A DNA stretch of 64,000 nt from assembly GCA_017460515.1 (NCBI GenBank), contig JAFUAY010000010.1, positions 1 to 64,000 on the forward strand. The letters are read 5' to 3'. This document shows, piece after piece, positions 1-7,623 of this stretch. This stretch comes from Prevotella sp. (GTDB lineage Bacteria; Bacteroidota; Bacteroidia; Bacteroidales; Bacteroidaceae). Position 1 is the stretch's first letter. Each line of letters begins with the position of its first letter. A model generated the notes under the pieces. It did not search any database. It was not told the origin of the DNA and saw only the letters and a list, made by a program, of their open reading frames with translations. Made by a program: the position numbers and the translations under genes.

Positions 1-708
1 GGTTCTCGCCCATCGGCTTGCGGTATATTGTAGTTTTCTGCATGATTCTGTATGATTTCTACTACAAAGGAACGACTTTTTACTGAAATATCAAAGTAAA
101 TCTCTAATTGTTAACAAGTTAATTTATAGAACATCCCTTTCATCTTTGTAATATTTAATTGGTTAATAATGATGTCGTTCATTTCACCATCACGGTGAGG
201 TTAATAGGCCCTGCGATTCTCCTGACAGAGCAGACATTTTTATTAACAGCATATACAAAGAAAAAGCGTGAGAATCAGACCTGTTGCCCGTCTCACTCAT
301 CGAAGCTCTGGCATTGCTTTTGTAGTCGAAACGAGCAACGCCGAAGCCCACGCCGATATGTAAACGGATACATACTACAGACATGCCTACAAATAAGGCA
401 CGTTGCAATAGGTACATAGTTATTACATACCCATGGACGTCATTGTTGCTTTGTCAGTGACTACAAGTTTAGGAACTGCCAGATTCCGATGAGTCAAGAA
501 CAAAGCGTCAAGTAACGCCTTTCAATATATAGCGACTCTCATACCCACCCCATTGAACATTGTTCCACCTTTGTTGCGACTCGGCAGAATGCAAGTGAAC
601 TTGCCTCTGCTCTCGCTGCTCCAAAGCTTCGGCGTGGGGTCTTGGTGATGAGGCTTTACGAACACGTTCACGGTGTCAAATCAATCCAAAACACTTAAAG
701 AGTCGCTG
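1..708 (-). other. Gene-poor stretch, possible non-coding or small-protein transcript
   Basis: No recognisable protein is encoded here. A textbook Bacteroidota promoter at the right edge points leftward into the stretch, so it is probably transcribed on the minus strand. The longest open frame on that strand (190-417, 75 codons) has no recognisable motif and no signal peptide, and it begins about 285 nt after the predicted start site. A plus-strand frame at 159-419 overlaps it and looks equally non-genic. A tight hairpin word GCAAGTGAACTTGC lies near 590-605. I cannot tell whether this is a non-coding RNA, a decayed gene or a small-protein gene. Confidence 0.3.
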
Positions 709-739
709 CAAAGATAATGAAAGATTTTAAACTATCAAA
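709..739 (-). promoter_or_regulatory. Bacteroidota-type promoter facing left
   Basis: On the minus strand TTTG (736-739) is followed after exactly 19 bp by TATCTTTG (709-716), a perfect match to the TTTG-N19-TAnnTTTG consensus. The predicted start is near 702. No recognisable gene follows. Confidence 0.6.
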
Positions 740-818
740 AGAAACGAAACATTTTTTTGCATTAAGCACAAAAAAATCAGTAAAAATCCGGAAAAGTCAA
801 TCCTTAGGAACGCTCAAA

Positions 819-906
819 GCGAAACTACGTTTTACTCATAGCAAAACTAGGCTTTGCCCATAGAGAAACTAGGCTTTGCCCATAGAGAAACTACGTTTCA
901 CTCATA
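819..906. repeat. 22-bp tandem array A, 4 units
   Basis: Four consecutive units of exactly 22 bp start at 819, 841, 863 and 885. Two variants alternate, one starting GCGAAACTACGTTTTACTCA and the other GAGAAACTAGGCTTTGCCCA. The array is preceded by CAATCCTTAGGAACGCTCA. The same leader and the same two variants recur at 28375-28461. The period is not a multiple of three and the region has no long open frame, so it is not coding. Confidence 0.9.
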
Positions 907-1102
907 GCTCGCATGACGTCACAGCGGGTACGCTTACGACAGCTATCATCCATGAGGTTTGATGACTTTTGTATGAGGTTTTCGGAAAAACATCATGGCC
1001 CTCAATCCCTTTGTACATCGGCATTTCAGGGCTGTTTGATGATGTTATGAGGTTTTACTGAAATTCTTGTTTTTTAGTCACAAAGTAATAGCGATCCAGT
1101 TA
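907..1102. other. Intergenic spacer, nothing recognised
   Basis: No open frame of useful length, promoter or hairpin was recognised. The words CATGAGGTTT and TATGAGGTTT recur at 951, 972 and 1045 without a clear period. Confidence 0.3.
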
Positions 1103-1234
1103 CAAGGCTTTTAATGTCTAATTACTTAATAATTGAAACGCAGTTACTAAGCTATTGCGGTCTAATAACTAAGTAACTGCGGTCTGATATCTAAGTAATT
1201 ACGTCCTAATAACTAAGTAACTGCGGTCTATATA
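1103..1234. repeat. 22-bp tandem array B, 4 clear plus 2 degenerate units
   Basis: Units of exactly 22 bp begin at 1147, 1169, 1191 and 1213 and read like CTAAGTAACTGCGGTCTAAT. Two weaker copies on the same register start at 1103 and 1125. The sequence is unrelated to array A but the period is the same. Non-coding. Confidence 0.85.
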
Positions 1235-1370
1235 TATGTTTTTGATCTAAGCCTATTTTTTTACCCACAAAAGTCTCGCTGGCGACCTCCGCTGAAGTCA
1301 TTTGCCAGTGATTAGGTGCAAATTTAGACAATTATTTGGAAACTGACAAGAAATCAGGCGAGAATTTTCA

Positions 1371-1458
1371 AACTCTATTGATTAGGAGTCGTAAACACCA
1401 TGTTTAGCACTCGTAACTCTATTGATTACGATGAACAAACATGGTGTTTACAACTCAC
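1371..1458. repeat. 22-bp tandem array C, 4 units
   Basis: Units start at 1371, 1393, 1415 and 1437. They alternate AACTCTATTGATTA-type and AAACATGGTGTTTAC-type (or its complement AAACACCATGTTTA). The second type is a near-palindrome, TAAACA-N3-TGTTTA. The same family recurs at 55379-55466. The array ends about 30 bp upstream of the -33 box of the lipoprotein gene. Confidence 0.85.
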
Positions 1459-1486
1459 AAACAATAGCTTTTTTTTCCGACTATTA

Positions 1487-1518
1487 TTTGCACACTCACA
1501 AAAAAAAGATTACCTTTG
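1487..1518 (+). promoter_or_regulatory. Promoter of the lipoprotein gene at 1538
   Basis: TTTG (1487-1490), a 20-bp spacer, then TACCTTTG (1511-1518). It lies 19 bp before the ATG at 1538, which rules out the longer open frame starting at 1400. Confidence 0.8.
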
Positions 1519-1537
1519 CGCCCAAAACCAAAAGCTT

Positions 1538-2287
1538 ATGAAACAGAACTTATTCGTTATTCTTGCCGTACTGCTGTTTGCTACTGCCTGCGGACAGCAA
1601 ACAGAGAAGTCAAACAGTATGGAGGAAGAGATTGACTCGTTCACGACTGTCCTTGAGGGCGACTCTACAATCTACGGCCTCGTGTGCGACGGTTGCACAG
1701 ACACCATCCTGGTATTCCTGCCTATCAAGAACATCAGTGCCAACCCCGATACGTTCAATATCCTGGAAGCTACGCGCCAACACCGCATCTTCGGACAGCT
1801 GAACGTGGGCGACAAGGTGGCTGTGGTGCGCTGTCCTGCTGACTCTACCATTGCCAACTATGTCATCGACATGAAGACGCTCTGCAACACCTGGCGCTAT
1901 GAGGCACTCCCTACCCTACACGTAAGGGCCGACATGGTGGGACGCACGGAGAAACAGATGATCAACAACCTGCCCGACTCTATCCGCGAACTACTGTCTA
2001 TTCCTCATGAATACACGATGCAGATCAAGAGCGACAACACCGCTATGAGCCGCGGACAGTTCGGACAAGTGGAAGAGAATGCCGTTGTGGAATATCCTCC
2101 CATCAAGCGCTATGGTCAGTGGCATCTGTTCAACGGCAAACTGCTGCTGATGGAGATAGCGCTTGACACGCTGGGGGCTACCAACATAGTGAGCACCGAT
2201 ACCACCGAGCTCATCCTGCTGGAGAGCGATACGCTTGTTCTCAAGTTCAAGGATGAGATCAGGGGCTACGGAGTGAAGACTAATTAG
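1538..2287 (+). CDS. Predicted lipoprotein of unknown function
   Basis: The 249-residue product starts with a short basic segment, a hydrophobic stretch and a lipobox ending at Cys18 (FATAC), so it should be exported and lipidated. The mature part is acidic and soluble. Residues about 30-110 look like a small beta-rich domain with a CDGC pair, and the C-terminal half contains the repeated word GQFGQ. I do not recognise the family. The ATG at 1538 is chosen because a perfect promoter lies just upstream. The gene stands alone and converges on the peptidase operon; a 9-bp-period repeat separates the ends. Confidence 0.75.
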   Translation: MKQNLFVILAVLLFATACGQQTEKSNSMEEEIDSFTTVLEGDSTIYGLVCDGCTDTILVFLPIKNISANPDTFNILEATRQHRIFGQLNVGDKVAVVRCPADSTIANYVIDMKTLCNTWRYEALPTLHVRADMVGRTEKQMINNLPDSIRELLSIPHEYTMQIKSDNTAMSRGQFGQVEENAVVEYPPIKRYGQWHLFNGKLLLMEIALDTLGATNIVSTDTTELILLESDTLVLKFKDEIRGYGVKTN

Positions 2288-2313
2288 GAGTAAAAGGAGT
2301 TAAAGACGTTAGA
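2287..2313. repeat. 9-bp-period micro-array
   Basis: Three degenerate 9-mers, GGAGTAAAA, GGAGTTAAA and GACGTTAGA, begin inside the stop codon of the lipoprotein gene and fill the gap between two convergent genes. The word GGAGTTAAA also forms the stem of the terminator at 17735-17768. Confidence 0.55.
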
Positions 2314-2328
2314 ACAAAGTATACTGGA

Positions 2329-4143
2329 TTACAGGGCAGCGGTGGCTTGACGAAGCCATTGCTGCTCTTTTTCGTTCAGTAGCGGTGAGAGGCGGTTGAA
2401 CACCAGCTGATGGTAGTCGTTCAGCCACTGGCGTTCCTCGCTGCTGAGCATCGTGACATCGATAGGTCGCTTATCAATAGGACAAAGCGTCAGCGGTTCG
2501 AGTTGCAGGTAGCCTCCACGTTCCTTCTCATGACCCTCCATCGGGAACAGCGACTGCGGGTCGACAGGCACGATGAGCATAGTGTTCTCAATACGCACGC
2601 CAAACTTCCCCGTCAGATAGATACCTGGCTCGTCGGTAATGGTCATATTCGCGATGAGGGGCTGGGGCTTCCACTCCATGCGGAACTGATGAGGTCCCTC
2701 GTGAACACTGAGATAGCTGCCAACGCCATGTCCCGTTCCGTGCAGATAATTCAGTCCCTCGCGCCACATATACTGACGGGCCAGCACATCAAGCTGCGTA
2801 CCCGTAGTACGCTCTGGGAAAATGGCACGAGCCAGGGCAATATGGCCTTTCAGCACCAAGGTATATACATGTCGCTGTTCGTCAGTCAGCGGTCCCAGGG
2901 CAATGGTACGGGTGATATCGGTAGTACCGTCCTGATACTGAGCCCCACTGTCGAGCAACAGCAATCCCTCTGGTTGCAAAGGTATATCGGTCGCAGGCGT
3001 AGCCTCGTAGTGAACGATAGCGCCATGATAGCCATAGCCCGCAATGGTGTCGAACGACAGGTCGCGATAAAGCGCCTGTTCAGCACGCAGGGAAGTGAGT
3101 TTCTCGTCGACAGAGATCTCAGTCAACTCTCCACGCTGCTCTTTTCTCTCTCCTTGCTCGTCCAACCACATCAGGAACTTCACCATCGCCACGCCATCGC
3201 GCAGCATTGCATTGCGATAGCCCTGTATCTCTGCCTCGTTCTTCACTATCTTCATGGCTGGCACTGGCGAGGACTCACGAACAACGTCACGACTGACAGC
3301 CTTCATGAGCAGACAACTCGTCTCAGCAGGATCCATGAGAATGGTCTGTTCGAAATAATCCTTCAGGCCTTTCTTCACCTGGTCATAATCTTCCACTGCA
3401 ATCTGGTTCGCTGCCAGATAGCTAAGCACCTCAGCCGACAACTTCACCTTATTAATATATAGCGTCACCTGAGTGGTAGAGATGAGCAGATAACTCACGA
3501 AGACGGGCGTACGATGGACATCGGTTCCACGCAGGTTGAGCGTCCAGGCAATATCATCGAGGGCCGACATCAGCATACCGTCAGCATGCTGTTCGCGCAG
3601 GGCCTTACGGATTCGGGCAATCTTCGACTGGCAAGATTCTCCGGCAAACTCCAGGGGTTGTATCTCTACTTTGTTCTCAGGGATAGCCGGACGATCACGC
3701 CATATTTGCTTCAGCGGGTCGAGATTCGTGCGCAGCGTCAGTCCGCCCTCCGTGCGAAGATCTTTGATCAGTTGTTCTGTATCAGCAGCAGAATAGACCA
3801 TACCGTCGATGCCCACCTCGGTAGAGTTGCCATTCTCTTGGCTAATCCACTCAGCAATGGTGGGGGTGCCTGCAATCTTCAGCTTCATCAGCTGAAACTC
3901 GGTGCCTTTCAGTTGTTCCTCGGCAGCCAGGAAATAGCGAGAGTCGGTCCACAGCGCTGCACGCGTCATCGTGACGACTGCCGTACCTGCCGAACCATTG
4001 AAACCACTAATCCACTCGCGGCCCTTCCAGTGGTCGGCCACATACTCACTCTGATGTGCATCAGTACTGGGGAAGATAAAAGCAGCCAGGTGTTCGCGCT
4101 GCATCAGCTCACGCAGAGCTGCCAATCGTTGGGAGATAGTCAT
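2329..4143 (-). CDS. Aminopeptidase P family protein (M24), three-domain type
   Basis: This M24 'pita-bread' metallopeptidase has 604 residues, the length of eukaryotic-type cytosolic aminopeptidase P. Two creatinase-like domains fill about residues 1-300, followed by the catalytic domain and a C-terminal extension. All five metal ligands are visible: Asp398 and Asp409 (DSGAQYQDGTTD), His472 (GTGHGVG), Glu505 (TDEPG) and Glu519 (RIEN). No signal peptide, so it should act in the cytoplasm. The family removes an N-terminal residue preceding proline and often hydroxyproline. It is the last gene of the operon that encodes HypD, which suggests it liberates Pro/Hyp from peptides for that enzyme. 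Confidence 0.92.
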   Translation of the reverse strand: MTISQRLAALRELMQREHLAAFIFPSTDAHQSEYVADHWKGREWISGFNGSAGTAVVTMTRAALWTDSRYFLAAEEQLKGTEFQLMKLKIAGTPTIAEWISQENGNSTEVGIDGMVYSAADTEQLIKDLRTEGGLTLRTNLDPLKQIWRDRPAIPENKVEIQPLEFAGESCQSKIARIRKALREQHADGMLMSALDDIAWTLNLRGTDVHRTPVFVSYLLISTTQVTLYINKVKLSAEVLSYLAANQIAVEDYDQVKKGLKDYFEQTILMDPAETSCLLMKAVSRDVVRESSPVPAMKIVKNEAEIQGYRNAMLRDGVAMVKFLMWLDEQGERKEQRGELTEISVDEKLTSLRAEQALYRDLSFDTIAGYGYHGAIVHYEATPATDIPLQPEGLLLLDSGAQYQDGTTDITRTIALGPLTDEQRHVYTLVLKGHIALARAIFPERTTGTQLDVLARQYMWREGLNYLHGTGHGVGSYLSVHEGPHQFRMEWKPQPLIANMTITDEPGIYLTGKFGVRIENTMLIVPVDPQSLFPMEGHEKERGGYLQLEPLTLCPIDKRPIDVTMLSSEERQWLNDYHQLVFNRLSPLLNEKEQQWLRQATAAL

Positions 4144-4213
4144 ATTTTCTTTTATTCGTTTTTTCGGTATTACGTCTTTTTGTCAAGGCGTCATTTCGTC
4201 ATAACGCCCATTC

Positions 4214-5140
4214 TCATCCCCCGATGACCACTTGAAGACCATGCGCCTCTAACAGTTGCCGGCACTGGGCGATACGTTCATCAGTGGGAGATGACATGAG
4301 GATATTGTCAGGATTGTAATGTCCCCACATGCGTCGATGCTTATCCTTGCCCACATCATGATAGGGCAACAGATGGACGGGACGCCCCCACCCGCCCGCT
4401 TTCGGAGGGGTAAGGCTATCGAGGAAACACGCAGTGGCTTCCATATTCTCTGCATCGGCATTGATGCCCTCAATGAGCGGGATGCGGATAGAGAAATCCT
4501 TTTGCATATCAGCCAGCATGCGGATATTCTCCAGGATGGGCTCGTTGGAGACACCAGTGTACCGCCTGTGGAGGACATTGTCCATCAGTTTCAGGTCGAC
4601 GAGAAACAGTTCACACTGATTAGCCACCCACTGCACAATATCTTTCGAGGCATAGAGCGTAGTGTCAACCGTGCGATGGAATCCCCGTCGTCCCAGTTCC
4701 TGCAGCAGTTCGAGCGTATAGTCGGCATGCATCAGCGGCTCACCGCCACAGAGGGTTACGCCCCCATGACTGTCTTCCATGATGATGCGCTCTTTCTCAA
4801 TCTCCTCCATCAGGTCAGCCATTGTCCATTGCTTGCCGCACATCTCCAAGGCGGTGGTAGGACAAGCCTCAACACAACTGCCGCAGAGCACGCAATGGTC
4901 AACATCATGACGGATGCCTTCGGCAGTCAACTGAAGAGCGTGCTGCTGACACGCCTTCACACAACTGCGGCAACCTATGCATTTGGTTTTCTTATAGAGA
5001 ATCTGCACGCAGGGCGACCACCCTTCAGGGTTATGGCACCACACACAGCGCAACGGACAGCCCTTCAGGAAAAGGGTTGTGCGAATGCCTGGTCCGTCGT
5101 TGATGGCATAGCGCTTGATATCGAAAATCAGGGGCTTCAA
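4214..5140 (-). CDS. Glycyl radical enzyme activase (radical SAM), partner of HypD
   Basis: This radical-SAM enzyme should use S-adenosylmethionine and a 4Fe-4S cluster to install the glycyl radical on its partner. The radical-SAM cysteines are Cys28, Cys32 and Cys35 (CPLRCVWC). A double ferredoxin insert follows at about residues 50-100 (CIGCRSCVKAC and CVLCGSCVEAC), typical of activases of dehydratase-type glycyl radical enzymes. The gene lies 36 bp after the HypD gene. The only plausible start is TTG at 5140, since an in-frame TGA lies 18 nt upstream. That TTG is part of an 8-bp tandem repeat. Near the C-terminus a GC-rich insert encodes a Pro/Gly-rich loop (PPKAGGWGRP). Confidence 0.92.
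   Translation of the reverse strand: MKPLIFDIKRYAINDGPGIRTTLFLKGCPLRCVWCHNPEGWSPCVQILYKKTKCIGCRSCVKACQQHALQLTAEGIRHDVDHCVLCGSCVEACPTTALEMCGKQWTMADLMEEIEKERIIMEDSHGGVTLCGGEPLMHADYTLELLQELGRRGFHRTVDTTLYASKDIVQWVANQCELFLVDLKLMDNVLHRRYTGVSNEPILENIRMLADMQKDFSIRIPLIEGINADAENMEATACFLDSLTPPKAGGWGRPVHLLPYHDVGKDKHRRMWGHYNPDNILMSSPTDERIAQCRQLLEAHGLQVVIGG
4384..4410. repeat. GC-rich palindromic insert within the activase gene
   Basis: A C-run/G-run element (GCCCCCACCC ... GGAGGGG) sits in frame within the activase gene and encodes a Pro/Gly-rich loop before the conserved LLPYH motif. A similar element in opposite orientation lies in the response regulator gene at 26072-26100. Confidence 0.5.
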
Positions 5141-5164
5141 AACTTCAATCCTTCAATTCTTCAA
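5135..5164. repeat. 8-bp-period micro-array spanning the activase start codon
   Basis: On the minus strand TTGAAG recurs four times at exactly 8-bp spacing (forward CTTCAA at 5135, 5143, 5151 and 5159). The last copy supplies the TTG start and the second codon (AAG) of the activase gene. The rest fills the gap after hypD. Confidence 0.75.
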
Positions 5165-5176
5165 CACTTCTATTCC

Positions 5177-7600
5177 TCAATACTCTTCGTTCTCCGTTCG
5201 GGCGATAATCTCGTTCTGGAGCTGCTCCGTCATATCGTTGAAATAGTCGCTATAGCCAGCCACACGCACCAAGAGGTCGCGATATTCATCAGGATGCTGC
5301 TGGGCATCGTGGAGGGTAGCCGTGTCGACAATATTGAACTGGATATGGTGTCCGCCAAGTTTGAAGTAGGTACGGATGAGCGAGGCCAGTTTCTTCTGGT
5401 CTTCCTCACGCTTCAGCAGGGCTGGAACAAAACGCATGTTGAGCAGTGTGCCACCACTCTTGGTCTGGTCGAGCTTGCCCAGCGACTTGATGACAGCCGT
5501 AGGTCCGTGGCTGTCGCTGCCATGAGCGGGCGAGGTGCCGTCACTGATGGCAAAATGAGCAAAGCGTCCGTTGGGAGTAGCGCCACAAACAGATCCGAAA
5601 TAGTTATGGCAGGTAGTAGAGAGCATGTTCAGATAGGTCTTTCCGCCACGAGTATTGGGTCGGCCCTCGATGGCTTTCACCAGGTCGTCATAGACACGCA
5701 CGGCAATCTCGTCAGCATACGCATCGTCATTACCGAAGAAGGGAGTATGGTTGCGGATATACTGGCGCATAGCCTCAAGTTGAGAGTGTAGAGTGTAGAG
5801 TGTAGAGTTTGCTACCGCCCCCCAATTATTCTTACAAGCCTCCAGTATCTCATCCATCGTGTAGCGATGGTCTTCGAAGACGTGTTTCTTCAGCGTAGTG
5901 AAGCAGTCAGTGATGGTTCCAAGACCCGTACACTGTATATAAGTGGTGTTATAACGGGCACCGCCGCTGTAGTAGTCCCTACCCTTCTCAATACAGTCTT
6001 CTATATAGAGCGAGAGGAAGGTTGCAGGGGCATAGAGCGAGAACATTCGTTCGATATAGTTATTGACGGAGAGCTTCAGGTTGACGAAGTAGACCATCTG
6101 TTTGTGCCACGCGTCATAGAGCTCTTCGAAAGTCTTGAATGAGCGCGGGTCGCCCGTCGTCAAGCCCAGTTTCTTTCCTGTCAGCGGGTCAACGCCATTG
6201 TTGAGCGTAATCTCCAGAATCTTCGGTGTGTTCAGATAGCCCGTCAGCAGATAGGCCTCCTTACCGAAAGCGCCTACCTCGATACAACCCGAACAGCCGC
6301 CTTCGCGGGCATCTTCGAGTGTCTTACCCTGTCGGACCAGTTCCTGAACGTAGGTATCAGGATTGAAGATGGAAGGATAACCATGACCCTGACGAATCAC
6401 CTGTATACCTGCCAAGAGGAAATCGTCAGGGGTATTCTTTGCAATATGGATACTGAGTCCCGGCTGCAGTTCGTGCAGTTCCTCCTGAATCTCCAGAATC
6501 ATATAGGAAAGCTCGTTCGTACCGCTATTTCCCTCACGGTCCACACCACCGATATTGATATTGGTGAAGTCATTATAGGTGCCTGACTCCAAGGCGGTGA
6601 CGCCCACCTTCGGAGGTGCCGGCTGGTTATTGAACTTAATCCACAGACAACTGAGCAGTTCCTTGGCCTGGTCGCGTGTCAATGTTCCGTTCTGAACGCC
6701 CTGCTCATAGAACGGCCACAGGTGCTGGTCGATATGGCCTGGATTCATCGAGTCCCATCCGTTCAGCTCTGTCACTGTTCCCAGATGGACGAACCAGTAC
6801 ATCTGGATAGCTTCCCAGAGATCGCGAGGTGCATGGGCGGGCACCCATCGGCATACCTCAGCAATCTTCTTTAGCTCCGCTATTCGTTTTTCGTCCTTTT
6901 CTTGAACAGCCATCTGCTCAGCCAATTCAGCATGTCGCTCAGCAAAGAGGATGGCTGCATCACACGAGATGGCCATTGCCTCCAGTTCCTGTTGCTTGTC
7001 GGTTGCCTCCGGGTCGTTGATATAATCGAGACTTTTGATCTTCTTCTCAATACGAGCCTTGACATCCAGGAGTCCCTCATGATACATCTTGCCATCCATC
7101 GCCGTATGACCAGCAGCACGCTGTTCCATGAACTCAGTGAACACGCCAGCATGGTAGGCCTCTTCCCACTCCTTCGACACGTGGTTGAAGATGCGCTCGC
7201 GCTGGGTCTTTCCCTGCCAATAAGGAATCACCTCACGTTCGTAGGTATCGATATCCTCCTGACTGATAGTATAGCGTTGCAGTTCACGCTCATTGAGTGT
7301 GTGCAGGTCTTCCACTGAGTGACAGGTCAGCTCAGGGAAGGTCGGCACAGCCTTGGGCAGCGGTCCGCGCTCACCCACAATCAGTTCATCGGGACCTATA
7401 TAGATAGTCTTCTTCTTACAGATTTCGTAGAAGTTGCGGGCACGGAGTACTGGGGTGGGCATCGTGCCGAAGTACTCCTTATAGAAAGCAGTCTCAATGA
7501 GTGCGCGTTCAATACTCAGGGTTGTCGGGGTGTCCATGTTCTGCTGGCGAAGGCGCTTGATGCGCTCATTCATTCCCCCATTATTCTCTGGATGTTTCAT
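5177..7600 (-). CDS. hypD: Glycyl radical enzyme, probable trans-4-hydroxy-L-proline dehydratase
   Basis: This 807-residue glycyl radical enzyme should dehydrate trans-4-hydroxy-L-proline to pyrroline-5-carboxylate in the anaerobic cytoplasm. The thiyl cysteine and base are Cys439 and Glu441 (GCIE). The glycyl radical is Gly782 in RVAGYSDYF. Using the Clostridioides difficile HypD numbering I remember, His160, Asp278, Ser334, Phe340, Cys434, Glu436 and Tyr450 all have counterparts exactly five residues later (165, 283, 339, 345, 439, 441, 455). Thr645 and Gly765 match Thr662 and Gly782, seventeen later. The change implies 12 extra residues, and a 7-bp-period insert encodes residues about 597-607. 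A plain pyruvate formate-lyase lacks the Cys-x-Glu pair. Activase and two proline-specific peptidases share its operon. No P5C reductase gene is in the window. Confidence 0.9.
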   Translation of the reverse strand: MKHPENNGGMNERIKRLRQQNMDTPTTLSIERALIETAFYKEYFGTMPTPVLRARNFYEICKKKTIYIGPDELIVGERGPLPKAVPTFPELTCHSVEDLHTLNERELQRYTISQEDIDTYEREVIPYWQGKTQRERIFNHVSKEWEEAYHAGVFTEFMEQRAAGHTAMDGKMYHEGLLDVKARIEKKIKSLDYINDPEATDKQQELEAMAISCDAAILFAERHAELAEQMAVQEKDEKRIAELKKIAEVCRWVPAHAPRDLWEAIQMYWFVHLGTVTELNGWDSMNPGHIDQHLWPFYEQGVQNGTLTRDQAKELLSCLWIKFNNQPAPPKVGVTALESGTYNDFTNINIGGVDREGNSGTNELSYMILEIQEELHELQPGLSIHIAKNTPDDFLLAGIQVIRQGHGYPSIFNPDTYVQELVRQGKTLEDAREGGCSGCIEVGAFGKEAYLLTGYLNTPKILEITLNNGVDPLTGKKLGLTTGDPRSFKTFEELYDAWHKQMVYFVNLKLSVNNYIERMFSLYAPATFLSLYIEDCIEKGRDYYSGGARYNTTYIQCTGLGTITDCFTTLKKHVFEDHRYTMDEILEACKNNWGAVANSTLYTLHSQLEAMRQYIRNHTPFFGNDDAYADEIAVRVYDDLVKAIEGRPNTRGGKTYLNMLSTTCHNYFGSVCGATPNGRFAHFAISDGTSPAHGSDSHGPTAVIKSLGKLDQTKSGGTLLNMRFVPALLKREEDQKKLASLIRTYFKLGGHHIQFNIVDTATLHDAQQHPDEYRDLLVRVAGYSDYFNDMTEQLQNEIIARTENEEY
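5783..5810. repeat. 7-bp-period micro-array inside hypD
   Basis: Four heptamers (AGAGTGT three times, then AGAGTTT on the plus strand) lie in frame in hypD. They encode residues about 597-607, in a loop between the NNW and MRQY segments. Confidence 0.85.
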
Positions 7601-7623
7601 TGTATGATTCGGTATTTGTTATT

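Noticed and set aside
159..419. Open frames on both strands near the left edge as protein genes
   Set aside because: They overlap each other, have no start signals or motifs, and their composition is not gene-like. They are kept only as a possible minus-strand transcript.
590..650. tmRNA tag-like reading (LASALAAP) near the left end
   Set aside because: It is on the plus strand without tRNA-like ends, and the tag lacks a following stop, so it is coincidence.
819..1458. CRISPR array
   Set aside because: Units are directly adjacent with no unique spacers, repeat sequence changes between neighbouring arrays, and no cas genes are present.
2410..3462. Long plus-strand frame opposite aminopeptidase P
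   Set aside because: It is an antisense shadow of a gene with full catalytic motifs on the other strand.
5177..7600. Pyruvate formate-lyase
   Set aside because: The active site has Cys-x-Glu and the substrate-pocket residues of HypD, not the double cysteine of pyruvate formate-lyase.
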